Shown piece by piece: positions 43,229-52,461 of a stretch of 64,000 nucleotides of DNA. Below the pieces are notes generated by a model that saw only the letters and a list, made by a program, of their open reading frames with translations, did no database searches and was not told the origin of the DNA. Position 1 is the stretch's first letter; every line of letters begins with the position of its first letter. The DNA comes from Dictyobacter formicarum (GTDB lineage Bacteria > Chloroflexota > Ktedonobacteria > Ktedonobacterales > Ktedonobacteraceae): positions 1 through 64,000 of the forward strand of contig NZ_BNJJ01000026.1 of the NCBI RefSeq assembly GCF_016587435.1. The letters are read 5' to 3'. The position numbers were made by a program, and so were the translations under genes.

Positions 43229-43753
43229 ATGATACAAACATCTCCGACTCCATCAAATGTGACTGGTGCCAGCAAGCCATGGTGGGTGGTGGGCAGCGGT
43301 TACGCGGCGTGTGCCTGGGCATTGTTGTTCGCGATAGCGAACGTCTATCTCCAGCTTGGGGGACCAGATCCCCTGCAGCACTGGCGCGTGCATCACATCG
43401 TCGGCTGGATCATGCTGATGAATCTGGCGGTGATTCCCTTGAAACTTCTAGCCTGCCTGGTGGCGCTCGCGCTGGTCCAGCCGTGGGGTGAGCAGCTCTC
43501 ACGTCCGTTGCGCTGGCTCCTGCTCACGGCCGCCTGGAGCGGCTGCGCAATTCTGATCGGCTACCCGCTGCTCGGTTCAGTATCGACCGCACTCGTCCAG
43601 AACGGTCTGCTGGCCTCGCCGCCCGCGGGCATTCTTGTCGGCGGCGGCTTTCAGCTGCGCGTCATACTCTATGGATCATTCTTCCTTTGTGCGGGCCTGC
43701 TGTTTTTGATCCCGACCTGGCATTATCAGCGCCGCACCGCGCGCACCCGCTGA
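43229..43753 (+). CDS. Hypothetical four-helix membrane protein
   Basis: 174 aa, no family recognised with confidence. Four membrane helices: GYAACAWALLFAIANVYL, HHIVGWIMLMNLAVIPLKLL, LLLTAAWSGCAILIGYPLLG, VILYGSFFLCAGLLFLIPTW. N-terminal tail cytosolic. AAAGGATAATTGCG precedes the ATG. It lies 170 bases before a two-component pair on the same strand, possibly co-regulated. Confidence 0.7.
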   Translation: MIQTSPTPSNVTGASKPWWVVGSGYAACAWALLFAIANVYLQLGGPDPLQHWRVHHIVGWIMLMNLAVIPLKLLACLVALALVQPWGEQLSRPLRWLLLTAAWSGCAILIGYPLLGSVSTALVQNGLLASPPAGILVGGGFQLRVILYGSFFLCAGLLFLIPTWHYQRRTARTR

Positions 43754-43924
43754 TCCCCCTCCCAGGCGTTCGCAAGAGAGCATATCTCCCCCATGGGAGG
43801 TAACCCGGTCCCGACTGTTGTGCTATGCTTCCATTGTCATCGTTGAGCGGGGGATGGAAGCATCGCCTCCTTGCAGGCGAGGGATTTCAACTATTCGCAA
43901 CAACAGAGAAAACAGGAGTGTGCT

Positions 43925-45424
43925 GTGCAGAAAAACGTATCGAAAGCCTTCCGACCGCTGCATTGGCGCCTGGCTCGCTCATATATGTTTATCAGTATGG
44001 CGGCCTGGCTCGTGATGGAGCTGCTGCTCCTTATCGTGCTGATCTGGGGTCTGTATTTTTTCCACACCTTCTTGCTCACGAGCGCGCTGGAAAGCAATAC
44101 GGATGTGACGACCTCTTTACTGGCCAGCGACCATGGACCGGACCAGGCTGGATTGGCGCTCTGGCTGCAACAGCAGCAGCGTACCGTTGCCAGGGTGTTT
44201 TCCTATACCGGCATCCTTGCGGTCGTTGACGGGCAGGGACGCGTCCTGACCTCGACCGGAGTGGGCACTCAGCGGCTTTCGTCGGGGACGCCGTTCTCGC
44301 GTGTGCTCTCCAACCAGGATGCGCAGCTTCTGCGCACGACCCTCAATCGCCGGATGAGTAGCGAGGTGGTCGCGCACGAGGACGCGGCAACGGGCATACT
44401 GATCCTGATTCCACTCAAGGGGCAGGATATGCGGCTCAATGGCATGCTGGTCCTTCATGCCACCAACCTGATGATTCGCGCCCCACTGATAACGGGCATC
44501 GCCCTCACCATCTTGCTGCCAGCCTCGATCGTGATTGTTCTATGCGTTGGGGCCGCGGGAGCGATTTTTGGCGCCGTCACCTCTCGACCGCTCATCCGAC
44601 GCCTGGGAAACCTGGCGCAGGCCACCGATCACTGGAGCCACGGCGACTTCTCAGCACTGGTAAATGATCCACAGGAAGATGAAATTGGACAACTGATGCG
44701 CGGCCTGAATCGGATGGCCGAACAGCTTCAGCAACTCGTCCAGGTGCGTCAGGAGCAGGCAGCCCTGGATGAGCGGGGGCGAATGGCGCGTGATCTGCAT
44801 GATAGCATCAAACAACAGGCCTTTGCTATCTTTATGCAGATCAGTGGCGCAAAGGCCCTGCTTCTACAGGGAAAAGAAGGCGTATCAGGACGCCTGGAGC
44901 AGGCCGAGAGCCTGCTTGGACAGATGCAAGATGACCTGACGGCCCTGATTCATGCACTGCGTCCCACAATACTCGCAGGCAGGACGTTTCCACACGTGTT
45001 ACGGGAGCAGATAGAGCAGTGGAGCCAGCAAACCAGCATCGAGGCCACCTTGCAGGTCGATGGGATACACGCGGTACCCATGGCGTTGGAAGACGCCCTG
45101 TACCGGCTGACACAAGAGGCATTGTCGAATGTCGCGCGCCATAGCCATGCCAGCAGCGTGCATCTTCAGTTGCTGCTGCACCAGGATGCCACGACCCTGA
45201 AGATCACCGATAACGGCCGAGGATGTCATGTCTCAAGCAAGATAGGAAAAGGTATCGGCCTCCTTTCCATGTCTGAGCGCTTGCTACCATTCAGTGGCGT
45301 GGTACGCTATCAGAGCAGACCGGGGCAGGGGTTTGTCATTACCGCCACAGTGCCAGGTGGAGATCCGCCACGAGATGGAACCGACAAAACCATGCTGGCA
45401 CGTGAAAGAAACATACAAGCATGA
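43925..45424 (+). CDS. NarL-type sensor histidine kinase
   Basis: 499 aa from the GTG at 43925 with CAGGAG upstream (open frame continues to 43871). Two membrane helices (SYMFISMAAWLVMELLLLIV; LITGIALTILLPASIVIVLC) enclose an outside sensor of about 150 residues; then HAMP (TSRPLIRRLGNLAQATDHWS), HisKA_3 with the phospho-acceptor in MARDLHDSIKQQAFAIFMQI and a HATPase (ITDNGRGCHV; GKGIGLLSMSERLLPF). Eighteen bases before its response regulator, clearly partners. Signal unknown. Confidence 0.92.
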   Translation: MQKNVSKAFRPLHWRLARSYMFISMAAWLVMELLLLIVLIWGLYFFHTFLLTSALESNTDVTTSLLASDHGPDQAGLALWLQQQQRTVARVFSYTGILAVVDGQGRVLTSTGVGTQRLSSGTPFSRVLSNQDAQLLRTTLNRRMSSEVVAHEDAATGILILIPLKGQDMRLNGMLVLHATNLMIRAPLITGIALTILLPASIVIVLCVGAAGAIFGAVTSRPLIRRLGNLAQATDHWSHGDFSALVNDPQEDEIGQLMRGLNRMAEQLQQLVQVRQEQAALDERGRMARDLHDSIKQQAFAIFMQISGAKALLLQGKEGVSGRLEQAESLLGQMQDDLTALIHALRPTILAGRTFPHVLREQIEQWSQQTSIEATLQVDGIHAVPMALEDALYRLTQEALSNVARHSHASSVHLQLLLHQDATTLKITDNGRGCHVSSKIGKGIGLLSMSERLLPFSGVVRYQSRPGQGFVITATVPGGDPPRDGTDKTMLARERNIQA

Positions 45425-45442
45425 AATCGTTAAGGATAGACC

Positions 45443-46111
45443 ATGACTGAGAATACCTGTATCTTACTGGTTGATGATCACAGCCTGGTGCGTCAGGGGG
45501 TGCGCTCATTTCTTGAAACGCAGTCTGACCTGCACATCGTGGGCGAAGCTGCCTCTGGCGAAGAGGCGGAACGCCTGGTTGCCGACCTGGTGCCCGATGT
45601 GGTCCTGATGGATCTTTCTATGCCGGGGATGGGAGGGATCGAAGCCATTCGCCGCATCAAGGAGAAAAGTCCCCACACCCAGATTGTTGTCCTGACCTCT
45701 TTCCAGGAAGACGACTATATCTTCCCCGCCCTGCGCGCGGGTGCCCTCTCCTATGTATTAAAGAACGTCCAGGCAGGCGATCTCGCCGATATTATTAGAA
45801 GCGCCCATCGCGGCGAGGCATTTCTTCATCCGCGCGTCGCCGCCCGCGTCGTCCAGGAGATACGTGGTGGGCGCAAGGATGTTCCCAATGTTTTTACCGA
45901 GCTCAGTGATCGCGAATTGGAAGTACTGCGTCTCATCGCGCAGGGTAACACCAATGCAACCATCGCGCAGATGTTGACCATTAGCGAACAAACGGTGAAA
46001 GGGCATGTCAGTAATATCCTGGGCAAATTGCACCTGGCTGATCGTACCCAGGCGGCCGTCTTTGCCTGGGAACAGGGGGTGGTTCAGCGCGGTCAAAGGA
46101 AAAACACATAG
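45443..46111 (+). CDS. NarL/LuxR family response regulator
   Basis: 222 aa: receiver (1-120) with LVDDH, phospho-acceptor Asp in VVLMDLSMPGMGG and Lys in LSYVLKN; LuxR helix-turn-helix ELSDRELEVLRLIAQGNTNA, TISEQTVKGHVSNILGKLHL. Partner of the preceding kinase; AAGGATAGACC precedes the ATG. It is convergent with amt, 80 bases apart. Targets unknown. Confidence 0.95.
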   Translation: MTENTCILLVDDHSLVRQGVRSFLETQSDLHIVGEAASGEEAERLVADLVPDVVLMDLSMPGMGGIEAIRRIKEKSPHTQIVVLTSFQEDDYIFPALRAGALSYVLKNVQAGDLADIIRSAHRGEAFLHPRVAARVVQEIRGGRKDVPNVFTELSDRELEVLRLIAQGNTNATIAQMLTISEQTVKGHVSNILGKLHLADRTQAAVFAWEQGVVQRGQRKNT

Positions 46112-46191
46112 GCCCCGGCGACCGTTCCCGCCCTTGCAACCAACGCTGGTTACAGGAGCAGAAACGATCGCCAGGACCCATATTGTGCTGT

Positions 46192-47574
46192 TTAGAGGCG
46201 ATAGCCTTCTTCGCCGTGTACGGCGATATCCAGGCCTTTTTCTTCGTCTGAGGCGGAGACGCGCAGACCAAGGGGCGACAGGACTTTCAGCATAAGGAAT
46301 GTGAGAACAAAGGAGTAGGTCAGGGTGACCAGGACGGCCAGGACCTGCGTCCCGAGCTGGCCGGGGTTGCCGAAGAGGAGGCCGTTGTTGCCGGCGCTGT
46401 TGATGGCCTTTTCGGCGAAGAGGCCGGTCAGGATGGCTCCGGTTACGCCGCCCATGCCGTGGGCTGCCCAGACATCCAGGGTGTCGTCGATGCGGATCCA
46501 TTTGTTGCGAATAAAGAGCATGACGTAGGTGACGACGCCTGCACCGATGCCGATGGCGATACTGGCTACGGGTCCGACGAAACCACTGGCCGGGGTGATG
46601 GCTACCAGGCCGCACACGGCTCCAGTAGCGGTCGCCATGGCGCTGGGCTTCTTGTGCTCAGCCCAACTCAGGGCCATCCAGGTCAGAGCAGCTGCGGCTG
46701 CGGCAGTATTGGTGACAATGAAGGCACTCACCGCCAGGGGAGAGGCAGCCAGGGCGCTACCGGCATTAAAGCCGAACCAGCCAAACCAGAGCAGGCCCGC
46801 GCCCAGCAGCACGAATGGGACGTTGTTAGAGGCCAGGGGCTCACCCTGCTGCATGTTGCGACGCTTGCCAATGACGATGGCTGAGGCCAGGCCCGCAAAG
46901 CCTGCGCTGATATGGACGACGGTTCCACCAGCAAAATCGAGGGCGCCCATATTATGGAGCCAGCCACCGGTGCCCCAGACCCAGTGGGCGATAGGGTCAT
47001 AGACCAGGGTTGTCCAGGCCAGTACAAAGATGACCAGAGTGCGGAAACGGATGCGTTCAACGAACGAGCCAATAATCAGGGCTGGCGTAATGATGGCGAA
47101 CATGGCCTGGAAAGCCATAAAGGCCAGGTGTGGAACGGTCGGAGCGTAAATACTGGGCGCGTAGCCAACTCCTCGCAGGCCAGCGTAGTTCAGGCCGCCG
47201 ATCACACCACCAATGTCGTTGCCAAACACCAGGCTATATCCAAGAAAAACCCATTGAATACTGACAATCGCCAGAATCAACAGGGTCTGCTTGATCACGC
47301 TGACAACGTTCTTGCTGGTCACCATGCCGCCATAGAAAAAGCCTACCGCAGGCGTCATAATCATGACCAGCGCCGCCGAGGTCAGCACCCAGGCCGTATC
47401 TCCGCTGTTGATGGCTTTGGCATCGAAGCTGCCAGCCGACGCACCAGCAAAGAAGGTCGAAGCATAGCCAACAATAATACCCAAGCCCAATAAGACAAGT
47501 AATTGGATAATGAATGTACGATTCCGAGTCGCAACTTTCTTTTCTGAGATGGGTGTAGCTTCCGTTGTTATCAT
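46192..47574 (-). CDS. amt: Ammonium transporter
   Basis: 460 aa Amt/MEP/Rh channel, 11 membrane helices, trimeric in known members, conducting ammonium/ammonia across the plasma membrane. Family signatures: TPAVGFFYGGMVTSKNVVSV, DFAGGTVVHISAGFAGLASA (pore-facing His), and WFGWFGFNAGSALAAS, VDDTL-like region IRIDDTLDVWAAHGMGGVTG (second pore His). A cytosolic tail KGLDIAVHGEEGYRL carries the conserved DxxxHGExAY. No glnK gene lies adjacent, unlike most amt loci. A decayed 3' piece is at 42966. Confidence 0.95.
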   Translation of the reverse strand: MITTEATPISEKKVATRNRTFIIQLLVLLGLGIIVGYASTFFAGASAGSFDAKAINSGDTAWVLTSAALVMIMTPAVGFFYGGMVTSKNVVSVIKQTLLILAIVSIQWVFLGYSLVFGNDIGGVIGGLNYAGLRGVGYAPSIYAPTVPHLAFMAFQAMFAIITPALIIGSFVERIRFRTLVIFVLAWTTLVYDPIAHWVWGTGGWLHNMGALDFAGGTVVHISAGFAGLASAIVIGKRRNMQQGEPLASNNVPFVLLGAGLLWFGWFGFNAGSALAASPLAVSAFIVTNTAAAAAALTWMALSWAEHKKPSAMATATGAVCGLVAITPASGFVGPVASIAIGIGAGVVTYVMLFIRNKWIRIDDTLDVWAAHGMGGVTGAILTGLFAEKAINSAGNNGLLFGNPGQLGTQVLAVLVTLTYSFVLTFLMLKVLSPLGLRVSASDEEKGLDIAVHGEEGYRL

Positions 47575-48402
47575 CTGTTTCCGCTCACTTTCTCACTATA
47601 AATATGTGATGCCTGTAATCCGCGTCCAGGAACTGATATCGCTTCTATAAAAAAACACTTTCTTCGACCGAGTATGTATGTAATACAAAGTACACAACCT
47701 CTCTTACGGGCATCCATACAAAAGGACAAGCGTGCAGCAGCCTGCTAGCAGAGATAACAGTTGTTAACAAAGCTATGTGCGACGCACCCTTACAGTATCT
47801 AGATTGCCAATGGAAGAAATCGTTTGAGCCGCTGAGCGGGAATAAGGCCCATTTACGCATCGGAATTGCAGCATTGCCTGGAGAACAATTCGGCATCGAT
47901 TTGTTTCTTTACATGCGTCTTGCTAGAAGTATAATAGCCTGCCCCTGTCAGTTCCTAGGGACAATCTATTCAAATAATGCCGGTGCGCTTTTGTGCAATT
48001 TGCACATTCCCATCTACTTATTGAAGGTTTTTTTGAAAATCCAGGCCACATTTAAGACTTCTTTAAGGTTTTTTGAGCGTTTTTTTAGAAAATATTACGA
48101 CCACTGGTTAGTTTATGTGCACAATAACCGGTTTATTGTGGATATTATCCATGCGAAGGGCACGAAAAGTTAGCCAGGTATGGGGCAAAAGTGACAAAAA
48201 ACGGTAGGGGTTGGTGAAAAGTAGCAGCACAGCTATAGCTAAAGTAGCTATATGATGCCCAATGCTTGCCAGCTATACTATTGACGGCCCATGCATCACT
48301 TTCTATACTTCATGCGAGGGATACGCTGTCGCAACAAAGAGATGGTTAGAAGCGTACCGGTGGTGTCAAAGATGGGATCAATCAAGCAAACGGGGAGGTT
48401 CA
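47575..48402. other. 828-bp spacer upstream of KdpD-like kinase
   Basis: No gene recognised. T-rich direct repeats (AAGGTTTTTTTGA near 48024 and AAGGTTTTTTGA near 48065) and a palindrome CACAATAA-5 nt-TTATTGTG (48120-48140) could bind the downstream regulator or others. The frame 47775-48173 is not supported. Confidence 0.45.
48120..48140 (+). promoter_or_regulatory. Operator-like palindrome before the KdpD-like gene
   Basis: CACAATAA (48120-48127) and TTATTGTG (48133-48140), perfect arms around CCGGT, 260 bases before the kinase start. Confidence 0.35.
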
Positions 48403-50106
48403 ATGGAACAATTGTTGCCATTGCCATGGTTTTTGAGACGCAAGCAAAGTTCATGGCGATGGCGTGCGCGCGAAAGCCTACTGGCGGTGGGCAGTATTTT
48501 CCTGGCCACGCTGATTATGTACATCTGCCAGCTGCCACAACATCTCCCGGATACCCTGCTGCTCTACATTTTAGTCATCCTGGTGCTAGCTGCCTTTCGG
48601 AGCTTCTATACAGCCTGCCTGGCTTCGGTGCTAGCCTTTTTCTCCTTTGACCTCTTCTTTGTCCCCCCGTTCTACAGCTTCCAGGCCTCGAAGTTTGAGG
48701 ATATTCTGAGCCTGCTGGCCTTTCTGTTTAGTGCCCTGCTAGCCAGCTATCTGGCCTCGGCCCTACATAGACAAATTGAACATTCTCAACAAAAGGAACG
48801 CGAAGCGCGCCTGCTCTATCAACTGGCCCAGACCTCTAATCGCCAGGAGACGCTGGAGAAGCAGCTCTCGCTGTTCTCACGCTACCTGGTCGAGGTTTTC
48901 CAGCCGCTTGGCCTGTTGCAATGTACATTTCTCTTGCTCGATGCACAGCAGCAACTGGTCTCCGTGCCGGCGCAAACCAATCAGCAGACCTTCGCGCCGC
49001 CCGATGAGTATTATGCGCTCAACTGGGTCCGGGAGCAGGGCCGTAGCCTGGTATTGCACGAACCGATCCGCCAGATACCGGTTCCGCGCACTCTGCCGCT
49101 GGTGGCGCGCTTCTTCAGGGAGGAGCGGCGCCCCATTCGTAGCTATATCCAGTTGATTCCGCTGCAGGTCAATCAGCAGGTCAAGGGGATCTTGCGCCTG
49201 CATGTACTCATCAATAGCCGGGGGGAACATTTCTGGTCAACGATCGGACTCTCGACTTCGGCCTCCCACCTTTTCTTTGCAACCTTGCTTGAGCATGCCA
49301 GCACCATTATCCAGCAGGAGCAGGTGCGCCAGGAGCGGATGCAGCTTCAGATCTATCAACAGACCGAGAAGCTACGTTCGGCCCTGGTGACTTCGGTCTC
49401 GCATGATCTGCGCAAACCGCTCACGACCATTAAAGCCGCGGCGACCAGCCTGCGCATCCAGCGTACGATCACGGACCAGGACCTGGAGCCGGGAGGGCTG
49501 ATCAGCGCCATTGAGTACGAGGCCGAGTGGCTGGATGGTCTGATCGAAAATCTGTTGGATATGTCGCGCATCGAGTCAGGTGTGCTGCGGCCACAGAAGA
49601 CCTGGTACGCCTTCGATATACTGCTGCAAGATGTCTTGCTACGACTACGACCAGCTATCGGCTCGCGCCGGGTCCAGCTCACGCTCCCACCCGACATAAC
49701 GCCGATCCCTATCGATGTAGTCCTGATCGAGCAGGTTCTGACCAACCTGCTCAACAACGCCCTCAGTTACACGCCGGCGGACTCACCACTCGATATTCAA
49801 GTCCGCAATGAGGTGGCCGCGCTAGAAGTACGTATACTTGATCGAGGGCCTGGCATTCCGGAGCGAGAACGAGAACAGATCTTTGAAAAATTTTACCGCC
49901 TCACAACGCCATCCGGAGGACAGCAACAGTCGGGGGGAATGGGCCTGGGCCTGGCCATTTGCCGTGGCATCATTGAAGCGCACGCCGGGCGCATCTGGGT
50001 GGAAGCTCGACCCGGCGGCGGCGCTATTTTCGTGTTCACGCTACCACTTCCCGCTTTTGAAGGAGGATCTATCGATGACCAGGAAGATACGCATTTTGAT
50101 TGCTGA
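48403..50106 (+). CDS. KdpD-like sensor histidine kinase
   Basis: 567 aa from the ATG at 48403 (MEQLLPLPWF) behind GGGGAGG; the frame is open to 48262. A DUF4118 block of four helices (LLAVGSIFLATLIMYICQLP ... FFSFDLFFVPPFYSF) as in KdpD, a GAF-like region (about 200-330), HisKA with SHDLRKPLTTIKAA and a HATPase (NLLNNALSYTP, ILDRGPGIPE, GMGLGLAICRG). The cytosolic KdpD sensor/Usp N-terminus is absent, as is kdpFABC, so potassium control is not shown. Overlaps its regulator gene by 32 bases. Confidence 0.92.
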   Translation: MEQLLPLPWFLRRKQSSWRWRARESLLAVGSIFLATLIMYICQLPQHLPDTLLLYILVILVLAAFRSFYTACLASVLAFFSFDLFFVPPFYSFQASKFEDILSLLAFLFSALLASYLASALHRQIEHSQQKEREARLLYQLAQTSNRQETLEKQLSLFSRYLVEVFQPLGLLQCTFLLLDAQQQLVSVPAQTNQQTFAPPDEYYALNWVREQGRSLVLHEPIRQIPVPRTLPLVARFFREERRPIRSYIQLIPLQVNQQVKGILRLHVLINSRGEHFWSTIGLSTSASHLFFATLLEHASTIIQQEQVRQERMQLQIYQQTEKLRSALVTSVSHDLRKPLTTIKAAATSLRIQRTITDQDLEPGGLISAIEYEAEWLDGLIENLLDMSRIESGVLRPQKTWYAFDILLQDVLLRLRPAIGSRRVQLTLPPDITPIPIDVVLIEQVLTNLLNNALSYTPADSPLDIQVRNEVAALEVRILDRGPGIPEREREQIFEKFYRLTTPSGGQQQSGGMGLGLAICRGIIEAHAGRIWVEARPGGGAIFVFTLPLPAFEGGSIDDQEDTHFDC

Positions 50107-50791
50107 GGATGATCCGGCCATTACCCGCATCCTGCAAAGAAATCTGGTCGCGCAAAAATATGAAGTGTTTACCACCGCCAACGGGAACGCGGCCCTATCC
50201 CTGGCAGAGCAGAAGAGTCCTGAACTGATCCTGTTGGATCTCGGACTGCCGGGGATGAACGGTCTGGATGTCTGCAAAAACCTGCGGACACGCTCGCAGC
50301 TGCCCGCAATCATCGTTATTTCGGTGCGCAGCAAGGAGCAGGAAAAAGTGCAGGCCCTGGACCTGGGGGCCGACGACTATATTGCCAAGCCCTTTGGCAT
50401 CGATGAAGTCATGGCCCGGGTGCGCGTTGCCCTGCGCCATAGCGCTTATCTTACACCCACGACCAGCTCGGCCAGCTTCGAGATTGGTCCCCTCAGCGTC
50501 GATACCGCACGACACCATGTCCAGCTCAACGCACAGGACATCAAACTCACGCCCACCGAATATAAACTACTCGTTTTCTTCCTGTACAACCAGGACAAGA
50601 TTCTTACCCAGCAGATGCTGCTGCGACACATCTGGGGCAACGAAGAGGCCGCGCAAGCCAGCTACCTGCACGTCTACATTGCTCACCTGCGCCGCAAACT
50701 CGAGCCAGATACGACCAGTCCTCGTTTCTTCCACACCATCTCTGGCGTCGGCTACCGCTTCCAGAGCACGCTGGAAACCACGATAACATAA
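50075..50791 (+). CDS. KdpE/OmpR-type response regulator
   Basis: 238 aa from the ATG at 50075 with AAGGAGG before it, inside the kinase gene end, so translation is coupled. Receiver: IAEDD, LILLDLGLPGMNG, ISVRSKEQEKVQALDLGADDYIAKPF; C-terminal winged helix: LTPTEYKLLVFFLYNQDKI, QASYLHVYIAHLRRKLEPD, ISGVGYRF. Cognate of the KdpD-like kinase. No kdpFABC in the window. Confidence 0.94.
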   Translation: MTRKIRILIAEDDPAITRILQRNLVAQKYEVFTTANGNAALSLAEQKSPELILLDLGLPGMNGLDVCKNLRTRSQLPAIIVISVRSKEQEKVQALDLGADDYIAKPFGIDEVMARVRVALRHSAYLTPTTSSASFEIGPLSVDTARHHVQLNAQDIKLTPTEYKLLVFFLYNQDKILTQQMLLRHIWGNEEAAQASYLHVYIAHLRRKLEPDTTSPRFFHTISGVGYRFQSTLETTIT

Positions 50792-51019
50792 CCACCCCAC
50801 CTCATCACTGACAAGGCGCCGAACACTGCTTGCTAACGGCAATCACATTTATCTCCACAATATTCGAGTAACAAATCACTTTGAGATAGAGAAAAAACAT
50901 CATTATTCATCGTTGTTTAATGTATGAGATATATGTTATCATGTAATACAAGGAACATTATATCTTTCCTCTGGTTTTCAGGCATGCATCGTTCTTATTT
51001 CGACAGGGAATGGAATTTT

Positions 51020-51571
51020 ATGCGATCGTCACTGCTACGTTGTCCTCGCTGTGGGCAGGTCGATGCCGTACAGAAGGTCAGCGCGATTATCGCCAGTAAC
51101 CACGCATATGAGCTGTATACAAAAAGTGGCAGCCTTCCGCTCGCCAATGAGGAAATACCCTTCACGACCCGGGGCAGCCCTTATCAGACGCCTTTGAGTG
51201 AGCGCCTGGCGTTTCCTGAGCATCACTATGGCTGCTCAACCTTGCTCTTGATTGCCTTTGCAGGGATACTGGCTCCGGGCACCAGCATCGTGGCCTGGTT
51301 TACCTATAGCGCGGCCGCCAGAGATCCTTCGCCTGCCAATCAAATGGCGATGCTGATGAATATCACCCTGGCGCTCGTCTGCATCGCTATCGCGATGATC
51401 TGCTCCCTGCTGCGCTCGCGCCAGAAACAACTGGATAAACCCAGACGCGAACGAGCGCTGGCGATCTGGAATGCCCTGTATTATTGTCACCGCGACGACA
51501 CCGTTTTTGTCGCCGATAATCCTCTGCAGCTAGCAACCTCGAGAACGATGCACACGCTCATCGGCTACTGA
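51020..51571 (+). CDS. Zinc-ribbon membrane protein, hypothetical
   Basis: 183 aa from the ATG at 51020 (MRSSLLRCPRCGQ), chosen because the zinc ribbon should be N-terminal; the frame is open to 50924 without a good start. One CPRC pair, then a conserved-looking VDAVQKVSAII, then two helices (TLLLIAFAGILAPGTSIVAW; MLMNITLALVCIAIAMICSL), then a soluble tail with WNALYYCHRDDTVF. No family function known to me; the cysteine pair plus CHRD may bind zinc. Confidence 0.65.
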   Translation: MRSSLLRCPRCGQVDAVQKVSAIIASNHAYELYTKSGSLPLANEEIPFTTRGSPYQTPLSERLAFPEHHYGCSTLLLIAFAGILAPGTSIVAWFTYSAAARDPSPANQMAMLMNITLALVCIAIAMICSLLRSRQKQLDKPRRERALAIWNALYYCHRDDTVFVADNPLQLATSRTMHTLIGY

Positions 51572-51895
51572 GGAAATCTGTATTGATTATATAGTTGCAT
51601 CCCCTCGCGCCCACCCAATCACTCACGCTCTCCATATAATCAAATCAGCATATCCTCTCTCGCCGCTACCGTCACCACTTGTCATAGTCCACAAAAATAT
51701 GAAACTAAATACAGAAAATCTATATATTCTTTATTAACTACCATTTCATCTTTTCCTGTAACAGCCTGGTTGGTAATCGTGGAAATCATCTCTTATTGCA
51801 AACGTTTTCGTGTATCTATGACAAATCGGGCGCAAGACACAGTCCATTTCATTGAGAGACGACAATAAGAAGAGAAGGCAACGAGCAAAGAGAAC
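51572..51895. other. Spacer, nothing recognised
   Basis: About 320 AT-rich bases without gene, palindrome or repeat that I can support. Confidence 0.5.
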
Positions 51896-51897
51896 AT

Positions 51898-52203
51898 CCG
51901 TAGGTTCGACCCTTGCGGTCGATTTGCCGCCCGCCCATAGGTTCGGGGCTTGCCCCCGATTGGCGGCCCTGTGTCCCTATGACCGAGCTCCGCTTTTTCC
52001 CATCACGTCGCCGCACGCGGTGCCCAAAAGCGGACCTTCCTTTTGGGCACCATGTCACGCCACGAGCGGCCGAACGACGAAGGCGAGCATGCTGGGGGCA
52101 TGATCAACAGGGCCGCCAATCGGGCGCAAGGCCCGAACCTATGGGCGGGCGGCAAGCTGCGGCAAGGAGATGATGTCCCCGACATCCTCGCCAGCACCTA
52201 CGC
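51898..52203. repeat. Miniature element, dispersed palindromic family, copy C
   Basis: Long inverted arms 51927-51972 and 52107-52152 (44 of 46 pair) carry CCCATAGGTTCGGGGCTTGC. Outside are looser arms starting CGTAGGTTCG and ending GCACCTACG. The core (GTGCCCAAAAG/CTTTTGGGCAC-type hairpin, GCCACGAGCGGCCGAACGAC, GGCGAGCATGCTGGGGGCAT) matches copy A at 22.0 kb closely. No coding frame. Confidence 0.72.
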
Positions 52204-52281
52204 GTTGTGTCTCTTATCTCTTAAATAGAATGTGTTGTTTCTCTCGCCCGATTTGTCCTCGATGAGCGATACCGTTCCCAG

Positions 52282-52461
52282 GTGGGACTCCCTCCGGTCT
52301 ATATCGGCTTCAGCAGCATAAATAGCCAGCGGTCGGAGAAGACGCTGGCTATTGCCGTCAAGGCGCTGCCACGGGCCGGACAGCGCGGCATTATCCTGGT
52401 CGATAAAAAGACGCTGGCCGAGCAATGCCTCTCCCATTTAGTTGATGATGAAGGTGGGTGA
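52282..52461 (+). pseudogene. C-terminal fragment of a UDP-glycosyltransferase gene
   Basis: About 59 codons, VGLPPVYIGFSSINSQRSEK then TLAIAVKALPRAGQRGIILV, match the donor-domain entry of MGT/sterol-type glycosyltransferases. No start or further C-terminus with the sugar-donor motif. It overlaps the end of the convergent anti-sigma gene by 24 bases. Confidence 0.65.

Noticed and set aside
45758..46615. 285-aa minus-strand frame over the response regulator and amt end
   Set aside because: Arg/His-rich shadow of two well supported genes.
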